From Theobroma cacao (Eukaryota; Streptophyta; Magnoliopsida; Malvales; Malvaceae): a DNA stretch of 64,000 nucleotides. Of the stretch, positions 36,102-45,994 are shown one piece after another. A program made the position numbers and the translations under genes. The notes beneath the pieces are model-generated. The model made no database searches and had not been told where the DNA came from. It saw only the letters and a list, made by a program, of their open reading frames with translations. The DNA lies in contig NC_030857.1 of NCBI RefSeq assembly GCF_000208745.1, forward strand, positions 10,500,447-10,564,446, in the 5' to 3' direction. The number at the start of each line of letters is the position of its first letter. Position 1 is the first letter of the stretch.

Positions 36102-36518
36102 AATAACCACTTCTCATAGATAGCAGTGAAAGCAACTTGAAATAAGTGATAGAATTAAAATGTTATTTTCATCTTGAGATGTTTCGAAGAGTTTGGCTAG
36201 GTGGCTCAGATGTGGAAATAGTTAAAAGGTCTTTCTCTTAACGTTTTCTTGAAGTACATGTGTTTTCTCTTGTTACCTTGCTCTCTTACTTGTTCGCATA
36301 CAAGAGAAGAAGGTGTATATGAACAGGTACAAGAAAGCAAGGTAAGAAGAGGAAACACTTGTACTTCAAGAAAAGGTTAAGAGGAAAACCTCTTAACTAC
36401 CACCATATTTAAGCCACGAAACCAAACTTTTTGGTACATTCTAAGGTGAAAGTGACTCGTAAACTCTACCACTTATTCCAGGTTATTTTCACTACTATAT
36501 GTGTGAAGTGGTTATCTT

Positions 36519-36688
36519 ATGCGAAGTAGTTGTTCCACTTGTATTAGTTGTTTTACAAGTAGTGCTCTATTTGCTCTAGTTGTTCTGTGTAAAGTAGTGT
36601 TCCGCTTGCTTTAATTGATCCACGTAAAGTAGTGCTTCACTTGCTCTAATTGATCTAGTGAAGTAGACCTTCATTTGTTGTAGTTGTT
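36519..36688 (-). repeat. 35-bp tandem repeat, five inverted units (right arm)
   Basis: Inverted counterparts of the left-arm units, about 32-35 bp each, ending in AGTTGTT or AATTGAT. One more unit than the left arm, so unit number changed after the palindrome formed. Confidence 0.85.
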
Positions 36689-36756
36689 CTCATCATTCTC
36701 TATATAGTACTATGTTGTAAAGCAATTTTTAAAAAGTAGTGACCAAAATAAACTAT

Positions 36757-37928
36757 CTATAAAAATAAAAAATCAATGAAAGAGAAAACACAAATATATA
36801 TATATATATATATAACCGAAGAAATTGAAAGATTTGAAACGCTTTGTACTTTTCTTCTTTTGTCTTGTTCAATATCATGCTTTAGACATGAACTTGTGTT
36901 CCGGTGTAACTGCCTTGAAGTACATTCCTTTTGGGATAAGCATTATTGCAAATTTCATTATCTCCTCAACTTATTGACACATATAGACTACCGACCAGAA
37001 CCTCAAATTTTGTACTTCTATGCTTTCAGTTTTTCTTTTGTATATATCCATTTACTTCTTTAGATCTTTTATAACTCTTTCCCGTTTCCTTTTTGGCTTT
37101 TCAAACAATTTGAAGCTTTAACAATTTTGAACGGGAGCAACATCCCATGTAGAATTTGGTTGCAAAGTGGAGTAACAATCAGTACATTTTTACCAAATAC
37201 CAGTTGTGGTGGCCGTACAAAATATGAAGAGTCGAGTCTCGGTTCATTGTAGAAGTGATTCACAGGGCGGCAAAGCTTGCTTTTCTTGGTCAAAAATCAG
37301 CTTGATTCGGCTTCTTTAAAGATTTTCCAAGACCTGCATGGAGATAAAGTAATGGGGTGAGCAGGAATTGAATAGTGTGGTTACTGTACATAGTTGATAT
37401 CAAATCATGACACCCCCCGCAAATTAAGACCTGCCATACAACAAACGTTTCTTCTTTTCCATAAAGTTTATGACGTTGAATTTTTTATCATCTTAATTCT
37501 TAATTATCTACTCTAGGTTCGTTTTGTTGTTCTTTAACAGTCATTGATATATCACCTTTGTTTATTTATTTTTCTATGCTAGAATGGTACTGGTATCAGG
37601 TCAGGCAGTCTTTTTTATTTTTGGAAAAGCAATCAGGTAGTCTCTTTGAAAACGAGGAAATTTTCTTCTCTTTTTCTTCTTCATGCTTCTTAAATTTTCC
37701 TTAAAGAAAATAATCCCTTATTTGATGCATATAAAGGATTTCAAGAGATGTGAGGTTGATGAATATATATATGTATATGTGTATATATAATATTTAGCCA
37801 CACAGGAGGATTTCTTATTTCTTTTAATATTCAAATGTGTAAACCACTAAGCGAAGTAAGGCTTCTTTAGCCAGATAACGAAATTTCGAACTTAGGCACA
37901 CCATCTAAGAAAAATTTTATTTCTAGGG
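36757..37928. other. Region upstream of the VTL gene
   Basis: Holds (TA)n at about 36794-36814 and a TATATGTATATGTGTATA stretch near 37765. ORFs at 36776-37063 and 37069-37293 lack domains. May include distal promoter sequence of the VTL gene. Confidence 0.4.
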
Positions 37929-37934
37929 TATATA
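37929..37934 (+). promoter_or_regulatory. Candidate TATA box of the VTL gene
   Basis: TATATA in GGGTATATAGACA lies 205 bp before the chosen start codon. That would give a transcript start near 37960 and a 5' UTR of about 170 bp. Position is an inference; other TA-rich sites exist upstream. Confidence 0.4.
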
Positions 37935-38133
37935 GACAGCTATTCATTATTTTTTCCTTGTGAAATATTATACTTCTTCCATATCAATGAGTGCTTATAC
38001 CCCACATTTGGCTCCATCACACTGAACTTCTCCCTCAATAAATACCCTTCTAGGAGGCGTGTGTCCTCCACAATTCTCCATCTTTCCTTCATTAATTGCC
38101 TTCATTTTCTTCACCATTCTCATTCCTTTTCTC

Positions 38134-38817
38134 ATGGAGACCACCAACGGAACATCTTTCAATAACCAAAAGTTCACTATTCCGGTGGTGAATGATGTTG
38201 AGCAACAAACAAGCATGGAACTTGAAGCAAAAGACGACTTCAATTACTCAAAACGATCACAATGGCTACGAGCTGCAGTCCTAGGCGCCAACGATGGACT
38301 TGTCTCCACTGCATCACTGATGATGGGTGTTGGTGCAGTAAAACAAGACATTAAGGCCATGATACTAACCGGTTTTGCCGGTCTGGTAGCTGGGGCTTGC
38401 AGCATGGCCATAGGTGAGTTTGTTTCTGTGTATTCACAGTTAGATATTGAGCTGGCGCAGATGAAAAGGGACAAGCAAAGAGGTGAAAATAGAGAAACAG
38501 AAGCAGAAGAAGATGGAAAAGAAGGAGAAAAGGAGTCGTTACCAAACCCTTTGCAAGCAGCTGCAGCCTCGGCTCTTTCATTTTCAGTGGGGGCAATGGT
38601 GCCATTGCTAGCTGCATCTTTTATAAGGGAGTATAAGGTGAGGCTAGGTGTAGTGATTGGAGCAGTGACCTTGGCTTTGTTGGTGTTCGGATGGTTGGGG
38701 GCTGTGTTAGGGAAGGCTCCAACGGTGAGGTCTGCAGTTAGGGTGTTGGTTGGCGGGTGGCTGGCTATGGCTATCACCTTCGGCTTAACCAAGTTGATTG
38801 GATCAAGTGGGCTTTGA
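38134..38817 (+). CDS. Vacuolar iron transporter homolog (VTL/nodulin-21-like), VIT1/CCC1 family
   Basis: Intact intronless gene for 227 residues. Family members move Fe2+ (some Mn2+) across the tonoplast into the vacuole. The five-helix CCC1 fold is visible: TM1 about 45-67 with LRAAVLGANDGLVSTASL, TM2 76-100 with GLVAGACSMAIGEFVSVYSQ, a charged linker 103-137 (Lys/Glu-rich), TM3 about 139-161, TM4 166-190 with FGWLGAVLGKAP, TM5 201-220 with GGWLAMAITFGLTKLIGSSGL at the C-terminus. Asp54 (GANDG) and Glu95 (AIGEF) are conserved polar membrane residues. As in other VTLs the long cytosolic metal-binding helices of true VIT1 are absent, replaced by the short linker. The start at 38134 gives the usual short acidic N-terminus. 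An in-frame ATG at 38059 would add 25 mostly hydrophobic residues and is considered 5' UTR. It is the only convincing functional gene here. Confidence 0.95.
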   Translation: METTNGTSFNNQKFTIPVVNDVEQQTSMELEAKDDFNYSKRSQWLRAAVLGANDGLVSTASLMMGVGAVKQDIKAMILTGFAGLVAGACSMAIGEFVSVYSQLDIELAQMKRDKQRGENRETEAEEDGKEGEKESLPNPLQAAAASALSFSVGAMVPLLAASFIREYKVRLGVVIGAVTLALLVFGWLGAVLGKAPTVRSAVRVLVGGWLAMAITFGLTKLIGSSGL

Positions 38818-39885
38818 GCATCCTCTTTCCATGCCTTTAGGCTAATGTGAGTCACGGAACTGTTACCATGTTGCTTTTGTCTGATATATTTTCCTACGTT
38901 GATATTTCCCAGGACGCAATATATGCATGGGAAGATGGGTTACTCTATATATTGACAATATATTCAGAAAGGGTACTTAAGTAGAATTGTTCATGTAATA
39001 TCTAAGTATCTCCATTTAACTTAAATAAGTATATAAATAACTTCCTTATAAGATGATGATTTTGTGTAAATTTTAGATTAAACAAATTCCAATCCAGCTA
39101 AGTTGTGGTTCCTTTCAATCTTTTTTTCAGTTTTTTTCTTTTATATATAGGTATATAATTTTAAACTATACAAAAGAGGTAATTCTTTTCATCTCAAGAT
39201 TCAAATGAATTTTCAAGTTTGAACACCATTTCTTTGTAATTCAAGTGATGAAATTGCAAGTTAAACATAAAGTTCTAAAAATTATTTAATTTGAATCTAA
39301 AAAATTAAAAAAGTTTGGTCAAGTAGATCGGTCTTTAATTAGGAATAAAAAAGGAAAAGTAAGTTGTCTGAAAGACGCACGAACTCGCAAGAGACAAGCT
39401 AGAAAAGGGGGAGGCGAGGCTTTTTCTGGGTGGATTCTTACACAAGCTCTATCAGTTCAGCTGCTTTTATAATGATGAAGATAATTTAGGTTCATTTATT
39501 TGCCATGCATTTTTCTGTCGTTTTCAATGTTGCGAGATAACATCAATTGCAGTTTATTAACCTTGCCTTTATTATAACAATGTCTATATGGTGAGAAATT
39601 GCAATTTTTTTAATTTAACAATTAAACAGATTATATGTATTTTTGTCACTTGTCGTCATAAAACTTGTTTTCGAATAAATTTTTTAATTTAACAATTATA
39701 CATATTATACATATTTTGATTACTTTTTACTTACGGTTTTTTATAATGTCATTGTAAAAACTTGCTATGTGTCATCATAATAAAAAATTAAAAATTTATT
39801 TGGTTAATATTTTCATTTTTTAGTTACTTTTTGTTTTTTGCATCTCATTATTTTTCTTTAAATATTTCTTTGGTCCTTTTAATTT
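38818..39885. other. VTL 3' UTR and downstream spacer
   Basis: Possible polyadenylation signals: AATAAG and ATAAAT-like text near 39021-39040, about 210 bp after the stop. Beyond that A/T-rich, with nothing recognised. Confidence 0.4.
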
Positions 39886-39920
<35 letters not shown>

Positions 39921-39925
39921 AACTN

Positions 39926-39952
<27 letters not shown>
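39886..39952. repeat. (TA)n microsatellite with one N
   Basis: Two TA runs separated by TAATAAACTNA; N at 39925. The exact copy number is unreliable. Confidence 0.95.
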
Positions 39953-39956
<4 letters not shown>

Positions 39957-40650
39957 CTTAACCCCATCAGAGCTTGAAGAATTCGAACGAGCTCTTGTAA
40001 TTTACTATCGGCAATAGTTTGAGATATATAATTTACTTCCGTGAGAGATGGAAGTTGGACCATTCGCTTTTTGCACGTCACAGGATTAATTAGAGATCTC
40101 TGAAAAGAAGAAGAAAAAAGTTAATAGTAGATGGATGGTAAGTGTCGGGTCGTTCACCTAGCTGGCATAAAAGTAAGCATGTTTCTAAAGAAAGAGTGCA
40201 CTAAGAAATGAAAGATCAAGATTCAAGAATCAATAATGTCTCCTTAATATAACGAAGGATATCATGACAATATGAAGCAGAATTGAATAATATGCAGTCA
40301 AGCAGCGAAGAGAAACTGACCATTTTTTTTGAAAGATAAAATTTGTTAATCAACTAGGAAAGAAATCTTTTCATGGGAATCAATACAAAACACGGATAGA
40401 CCCTAAACGGCAAAAAACAGAAGAAAGAAAAGAAAAGAAAGACCCTAAATCATAGAAAGCAGGAAACAAAACTTTCGGAAACAAACCAAACAGTAACACA
40501 TTCAGAAAGAAATCACAATAAAACAGAAAGCCAAGACAAAGACCACTCAAAGATGAATGAGGTTAATCAACCTAAGTAGGACTAACATCAACAGAACATC
40601 AGTACAGCAGCAACATATAGCCAAGACAACAGCAGCAGCAGAGTTGAGAA
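39953..40650. other. Unassigned DNA
   Basis: No domain. Purine-rich around 40420-40450 and 40615-40645 (CAGCAGCAG). A 65-codon minus ORF entering the microsatellite is not credible. Confidence 0.4.
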
Positions 40651-40985
40651 CACTACAAAACATAGGATATTACTGATGAAAAGTTCTGTCGGTAATACAT
40701 AATATTCTATCGGTATCATGCATCACCGATGGATTTGCTGATGAAAAATTCAATTGACACTCTATCGGAAAAAACGTCGTTGGTAATGCAAAATCTATTG
40801 ATAACGAAATTTTTTGTCTGTAAATTGTTGACTGAAATTTTCGTCGGCCGTTTCGTTGGAAAAGAGTTGGTTCCATCAGTGAAATGTTCATCGATATTAG
40901 TTGAAAGTCTTTGATAAATTTTGTCATTAATTACCGATGAAACAGTATCTATTGGCAATTTTGTCATTAATTATCAACAAAACAA
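40651..40985 (+). mobile_element. CACTA (En/Spm) transposon terminal fragment
   Basis: Starts CACTACAAAACATAGG, the CACTA terminus, followed by subterminal motifs in both orientations: GTCGGTAATAC (40688), ATCGGTATC (40710), ACCGATGGA (40726), ATCGG (40763), CGTCGGCCG (40842), ACCGATGAAAC (40934). Such CGATGG/CCGTCGG subterminal repeats bind the transposase in CACTA elements. No matching TAGTG end was found before the Copia gag remnant, so only one end remains. Confidence 0.7.
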
Positions 40986-41009
40986 AAGTGCTAAATCCTC
41001 AAAAGTATC

Positions 41010-41575
41010 ATGCAATTCGTCAAAAGTATATTAATTAAGTTCATAAGATAAAGAGATTATCTTTAGCTCTTCATGAGCCATGAGGAATAATTCAATTTGT
41101 TTTGAGGATTCGTCTTCACTTGATTCTTTATTTGCATTTGCCTTGTTGCTTGTTGAATATTGATTTTCACAAGGCTTGTCTTCTAATTCCTTTTTCTTCT
41201 TTGTTTCTCCATATAACTCTTCTAATTTTTTTCAAATTTTTGCACACGAACAATTTATTGTATTCTCTATAATCAAGTGCACAAATGAAAGCGTGCATGG
41301 CCTTGGGAGTTTATTTGTACTCTCCTTATTTCAGATTCTGTCCACTTTCTTTTATCTTTGAGATTTTTCTTACCATTTACCGAATTGGTATTCATAGAAT
41401 AAAGGGACCAATGGTAATGACATTGCACATCTCATAGTCACAAGCCTTAACATAAATGGACATCCTAGTACTCCAAAATTGATAATTGGTTCTATCAAAT
41501 AGAGGAAGCCTATTTGTGGATTGACCCTCAGCATCATTAGAATTTTGAGTAGCTATTGGATTTTCCCTTTAGGAT
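41010..41575 (-). pseudogene. Copia gag fragment (UBN2/DUF4219 type), broken
   Basis: Across frame changes the minus strand reads LPLFDRTNYQFWSTRMSIYV and KACDYEMCNVI (N-terminal gag block with the FDGxNYxFWxxRM signature), then AMHAFICALDYREYNKLFVC (second gag block), then near 41050 MAHEELKIISLSYELN. Stops and frameshifts disable it, and the middle of gag and all of pol are missing. It lies directly downstream, in minus sense, of a primer-binding site and LTR, so it belongs to that element. Confidence 0.85.
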
Positions 41576-41599
41576 GTTAAACCTTAAATTTAAAGGTTA

Positions 41600-41612
41600 G
41601 GCTTAGATACCA
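41600..41612 (-). other. Decayed tRNA-iMet primer-binding site
   Basis: The minus strand reads TGGTATCTAAGCC, close to the canonical TGGTATCAGAGCC, two bases after the LTR end CCAACA. Confidence 0.8.
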
Positions 41613-41614
41613 TT

Positions 41615-43312
41615 TGTTGGTCCCACAAGGAGTGCTAGAAGAGGGGGTGAATAGCACTTAAAAATATATTTGAAGGAAGTTTTTGAAATTTAAAATCTGT
41701 TTGGAAGATTTAATATAGATGGTTTGAAAACTTATTAAGGTTAGCAAACACAAAGTAAAGAGAGGTTAAGAGAAGTGGACAAAACACAATATTTATGGTG
41801 GTATAGTCTACTTGACCTACATCCTCTACCTTGATCTTCGCAATCAAGAATTGACAACCCATGTTCATTAAAACTAGTGGAATTAACAACTTCCACAAAG
41901 CTTTTACAAGTTGAGTTTCTAACCCAATCTTAAAACCTTTACAACAAGTCCTAAGCTTATCTTAGCTCAGACTACCCCTTAAAGTATCTCACACACTCTA
42001 AGTAAACAAGAAATAGAAGATAAAAAGAGGTAAAAATTATCATCTAACTAATCTAAGTTGTACAATCTTCAGCTCAAACATTTTCACAAAAAGAGGAGTG
42101 GAATACAAGTGTAAAAGAGAAGGTTTTTGCTCTTTTTGGCTCTTTCTCTCTCTAGATAGCTTTTCTTTATCATTTTTGACTATTGAAGAGGCTTTAAGTG
42201 TTTGAAAAATCACTTCTAGTCGTTGGAAATAAAAGCTAGCTGTTACAAATAGTTTCTGCTTGTTATTTTGTCCTTTTGTGCTAAAATTCAAATGTGCAAA
42301 CAAGCTTTAACTAATTAAAGACAAGCTTAATCGATTAAGCCTTCTTTGACTTGCAAATTGCTTCTTTGTGTTAACCAATTAATGATAGTTTTAATTGATT
42401 AATAATTTTATGTTTTCAAGCACCTTTAAACACTGTTTTTCATCAATCATTCTTCAATTGATTAGAGCTTTTACTAACTTATTGAGGCTTCTCTCCTTTC
42501 TCCATTAACTAATTAAAATGGGCTCTAACCAATTAAGAATTCTTCAACTTTGAATTTCTTGGTTTGGTACCTTGGATAGTTATTAATATTTTGAATTTGA
42601 ATTTTGGTGCTTCTTGACACTTTATCTTTGACCTTTAACCAGTTAACTTTGTTCCTTTAACCGACTCAAAGGCTTCTGTTTTGCTCTCTTGTAGTGCCTT
42701 GAATAGCCTTAATTGATTAAGGCCTCATGTTAATCAATTAAAACTACTTTATCTCCATTGAGCTCTATCTTTTTTGCTTGTTTAACCGATTAACTAATCT
42801 TGTAATTAAGCAAGCTTCTTGACTTGGTTTCAAATAACAAATAAGTTAAGGAATTTAAGCTTTCTCTTGCTTGCTTCAATAATATAATTAGACACCAATG
42901 AATGAGAATGTTTTGTTATCACCAAAAGCACATGAAGTCAACATTCTTTTTCTTATTTTTAATGATAACAAAACACTCCTAGATTAAAAGTGCAATGTCT
43001 ATGTTTATATTTTATATCTATGTACAAGTGAGGGATTACTATCTCTTAATATATGCTCTCTGTTAATATGTGCACAAAAAATAATTTCAAGATTTTCCTT
43101 TAATCTTTAAATTAAACTTTAATGAATGAGGAATCATAAGCACTCATACAACTAAGTCATACAAGCTTATAAATATAGTTCAATAACTTCAAGAGTCAAG
43201 TTTGTAACTATGTAAGAACAAATGTATGAGAGTTAAATCATTCACTCAAATAATGTTTAAGCAAATTTGATTATCTTGTCATAATCAAAACTATAATAAT
43301 TTCAAATCTAAC
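41615..43312 (-). mobile_element. Copia LTR, family B, copy B
   Basis: The minus strand begins TGTTAGATTTG (43312) and ends GGGACCAACA (41615), about 1.70 kb. A primer-binding site and gag follow, so it acts as a 5' LTR. A polypurine-like tract on the other side makes it look like a 3' LTR as well. Homologous to 10955-12936. Confidence 0.8.
42305..42800. repeat. Cluster of TTAATCGATTAA-type motifs
   Basis: About twelve variants, including a perfect 14-bp palindrome CTTAATCGATTAAG at 42326-42339, AACCAATTAATG (42372), TTTAATTGATTAA (42391), CTTAATTGATTAAG (42708), TTAATCAATTAA (42731) and TTAACCGATTAAC (42781). Counterpart of the cluster at 11640-12165. Confidence 0.75.
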
Positions 43313-43326
43313 AATCTCCCCATTTT
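43313..43326 (-). other. Polypurine-tract-like sequence
   Basis: The minus strand reads AAAATGGGGAGAT immediately before the LTR start TGTTAG. This is the usual layout before a 3' LTR in plant Copia elements. Confidence 0.65.
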
Positions 43327-43419
43327 CGATATGACAAAACTATGAGCATAATTTGCATTTGAAATAATTTTAAAATCTCCCCCTCAATATATGCATAAAA
43401 TTAAATTTGCTCCTAAAAT

Positions 43420-43858
43420 CTTCTCTTCTTTTTTAATAGATAATTTTATAAAAGTTTTGAGAGAGCTTTCTAAAAAATTGAAGACTTTAGGTTAGCAATT
43501 TAACCCATTGGAATAAGTTAAGAGAAAGATAAGATTCAGATGAAGTGTGAGGGATATTGTAATCATAGGCTTGCTTGAGTTGATTTTAATACAATTTTAT
43601 TATTGTTTTGATTTTTTAGTTTAAATTCTTGATAATTAGATTTAGTTAATTTATAATTTATTTAGTTACTTGATTTTGTTTGTTTGGATAAGATTGAGTT
43701 GTGTTAATTTTAGTACTTAGTGAAATTTTGATCAATTCTTTGTGGCATCGACACTCTATTTGTCATTATGTTATTTGTTCGATGCATATACTTGCATGGG
43801 TAGGAAATTGGACAACAATTACACAAGTAAGACTAGAAACGAAAGGTTAAGTCAAACT
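43420..43858 (+). mobile_element. Tat/Athila-type LTR fragment (U5 side)
   Basis: Colinear with 52990-53375: 'gagctttctaaaaaattgaagactttaggttag', 'gggatattgtaatcataggcttg', 'gattgagttgtgttaattttagtactta' and 'atatacttgcatgggtaggaaatt'. Truncated. Confidence 0.6.
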
Positions 43859-44700
43859 ATACGACTCCTCTATCATTTCGGTGGCCATGATGCTTTGCTA
43901 GAAGTCAATCTTGGTCTATAAGTATGACTAGCCAATTAGAGAATTGGTGATGAAGTCAAATTTGATTTGTTTCATGTAGTTCTTTGAGAGGTTTGAAATT
44001 TCAATTTATATTTATTACCAACATGATGAGAAGCCTAACGGGTCACATGCATAAGGCGACTATCAAGGATTAAATTGGGAATTAATCATATAAGATTTGA
44101 TTGATGAAGTTGAAAGACTTCATAGATATATAGATTGAAGAGTTCAATTCATGAAGATTTGAGTTTATTGCAAGAATTCAAATAAAGGAGTTTATTTGAA
44201 GATAACTCATGAACTAAGTCTTAAAGGATTATATAAGGATATAATCACATGGTATAGCTCAAACTAAAGATGCCAGAAAGCTTAGATTAAGTCTATATTG
44301 ATTGATGTGAGATTTAAGCTATCCCAAGAAATCTTTATGTAAGTGGCGATTTCTTTAAGGGATGAAAGAGACTTAACGATATGCTTACATGGCTAAGGGA
44401 ACATTTTGACATCATGATTGTAGTAATTGGGCTTTTCAAAATTCCTTGTAAATGCTTGATTGGATCAAACTTACAATTTACTACAAAATTGGTTTTAGCG
44501 TAAATTGCTATGATTGTCCAACTTGGTGTTCAAATTACGTCATTAAGTTATTGGACCTTGTTTTCTTTAATTAGGTTAAATTTATTAATGGACTAATCAA
44601 CTACTAATGGCCCAAAAAGATTTACAGCCCAATGCAACCTAATGCATTAAGCAATTTTTTAATTTGATTAAGAGTTAATATAAGAGTTAGATTATTAGTC
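43859..44700 (+). mobile_element. Copia LTR fragment, family of 29292-30980
   Basis: Shares the block 'ggtggccatgatgctttgctaga', 'ttatattTattaccaacatgatg', 'gcctaacgggtcacatgca' with 30205-30340 and 1005-1125. 5' and 3' parts are missing or rearranged. Confidence 0.6.
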
Positions 44701-44702
44701 TT

Positions 44703-45717
44703 TGTTAGAAAGAAAAATTCAAAGTAAAACTACCAAGAAGGGGGGTTAATTGGTTGTGAAACAAAAATTCCTCATTTTCAAAAATCTTTAAAGATGAAGC
44801 AAAAATATGAGAGAATGAACCAACAAAACAGAATATGAAATGAATGAGTAAAGAGCAAAATAATAAAGAGTACTTAGTAAGATTTTTATAGAGGTTCGGC
44901 CTTCCAATGCTTATGTCCTTTCTCTTGATAGCATAAGGACCTTAAATCCATTATCAACTTGCCTTTTCAACAGGATAAGGCATAACCTTTATAACATGCC
45001 TTTTACCAAGATTACGTGTAACCTTCACAACATGTCTTTTGCAGGGTCAAGCGTAACTTCTATCATGACACTGCCTTTTTCAGGTTCAAACACAACCTTT
45101 ACACAAGATGCAGCCTTTTAAAGGATTAGGCGTAACCTTTATACCTTTTCTTTAGAGGTATAACCAATAAGTAGTGAATTCTAAAGACTCTCTAACTTAA
45201 ACCTCTAGAAAGGTCGATAAAGAAGTTTAGGATTATAAGGATAAAAACTTTCTCAAAAGTTATGAATGATGAAAAAGGTTTAAGCTCAGGACAATATCAA
45301 TTGAAGAATAAAAATGTGATCTTTAGGCTCTGCTTTTGCTCAAAGATAGAAACTTTTTGCTCAGAGCTTTTTTTTTTGTTTTTCCACTATTTTTTTCTTC
45401 AAAGATGATTCAAATTCATTCAAAATCTCTCAAAATCCTTGCTTTAACATTCTCAAGGTAAATATTTATAGCCTCTGTGATTTCTTACTCATTAAAGTGA
45501 AATTTGAATCACTTCTCGTACATTCCAACTAGCTTGCACAATTTTGTCACATATATAGAATCGAATCTTTGTTGAATCACTTCTCAAGTAAAGCCCCCCT
45601 TGAATTTGTGCCTTTTCAAAAAGATTTATATATTTAAGTTTAAAATCACTTTTGAAATCATTTTAAAAATTCAACCATAATGAAATGTTAAGCTTTTGCA
45701 AATTTATTTATAATATT
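44703..45717 (-). mobile_element. Copia-type LTR with internal 36-bp repeats
   Basis: The left end TGTTAGAAAG followed by GAAGGGGGGTTAATTGG resembles the low-coordinate end of family B LTRs. The right end abuts a purine-rich tract in minus sense (AAAAAAGGGGAGAAA, about 45718-45732). These ends suggest a minus-strand LTR. Boundaries are by eye. Confidence 0.5.
44957..45145 (+). repeat. Five degenerate tandem units of about 36-41 bp
   Basis: Each unit has a TGCCTTTT core, then a GG(A/G)TTA/CA(A/G)GC-like block, then (C)GTAACCTTTAT. Cores near 44960, 44997, 45031, 45072 and 45112. Identity between units is moderate. Confidence 0.75.
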
Positions 45718-45994
45718 TCTCCCCTTTTTTGTTATATCAAAAAGGAATAGAAAATAGAGTATAGGAAAAGTGGGAAGAAAAACTCATATAAAAATAGAGC
45801 ACTAGTAGCAAAAGTTAAACCAAATATTCATGACAATTAAAATGTCAATAAATAGATATAAGGCATATATGGATGAATGTATGAAAATAGAAATGTAGAA
45901 GTCATTCAATAAAGTTAAGAATTAAGATGTTTCAAGAGTTATAATAAATGTGTTCCAAAAATTAATATTCGTCTTTTAATGGATTGACTTAAGG

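Larger units (their letters stand above)
35893..36756. mobile_element. Foldback element: 864-bp imperfect palindrome with tandem-repeat arms
   Basis: The left end ATAGTTTATTTTGGTCACTA is matched by the inverted right end (TAGTGACCAAAATAAACTAT). Pairing continues inward with small indels to a loop near 36300-36315; for example CTTGAAGTACATGTG (36249) pairs with CACTTGTACTTCAAG (36356). The terminal text includes CACTACTTTTTAAAAATTG and its inverse, so a CACTA-type origin is possible, but the palindrome extends 15 bases beyond CACTA. No clear target duplication beyond TA. No coding capacity. Confidence 0.85.

Noticed and set aside
35893..36756. Canonical CACTA transposon
   Set aside because: CACTAC and GTAGTG are present, but the inverted match runs 15 bases further out and no 3-bp duplication fits; foldback element is the safer call.
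37069..37293. 74-codon minus ORF with gene-like residues
   Set aside because: No domain or homologue recognised; too short to support a gene.
38244..38855. 203-codon minus ORF
   Set aside because: Antisense shadow of the VTL coding sequence.
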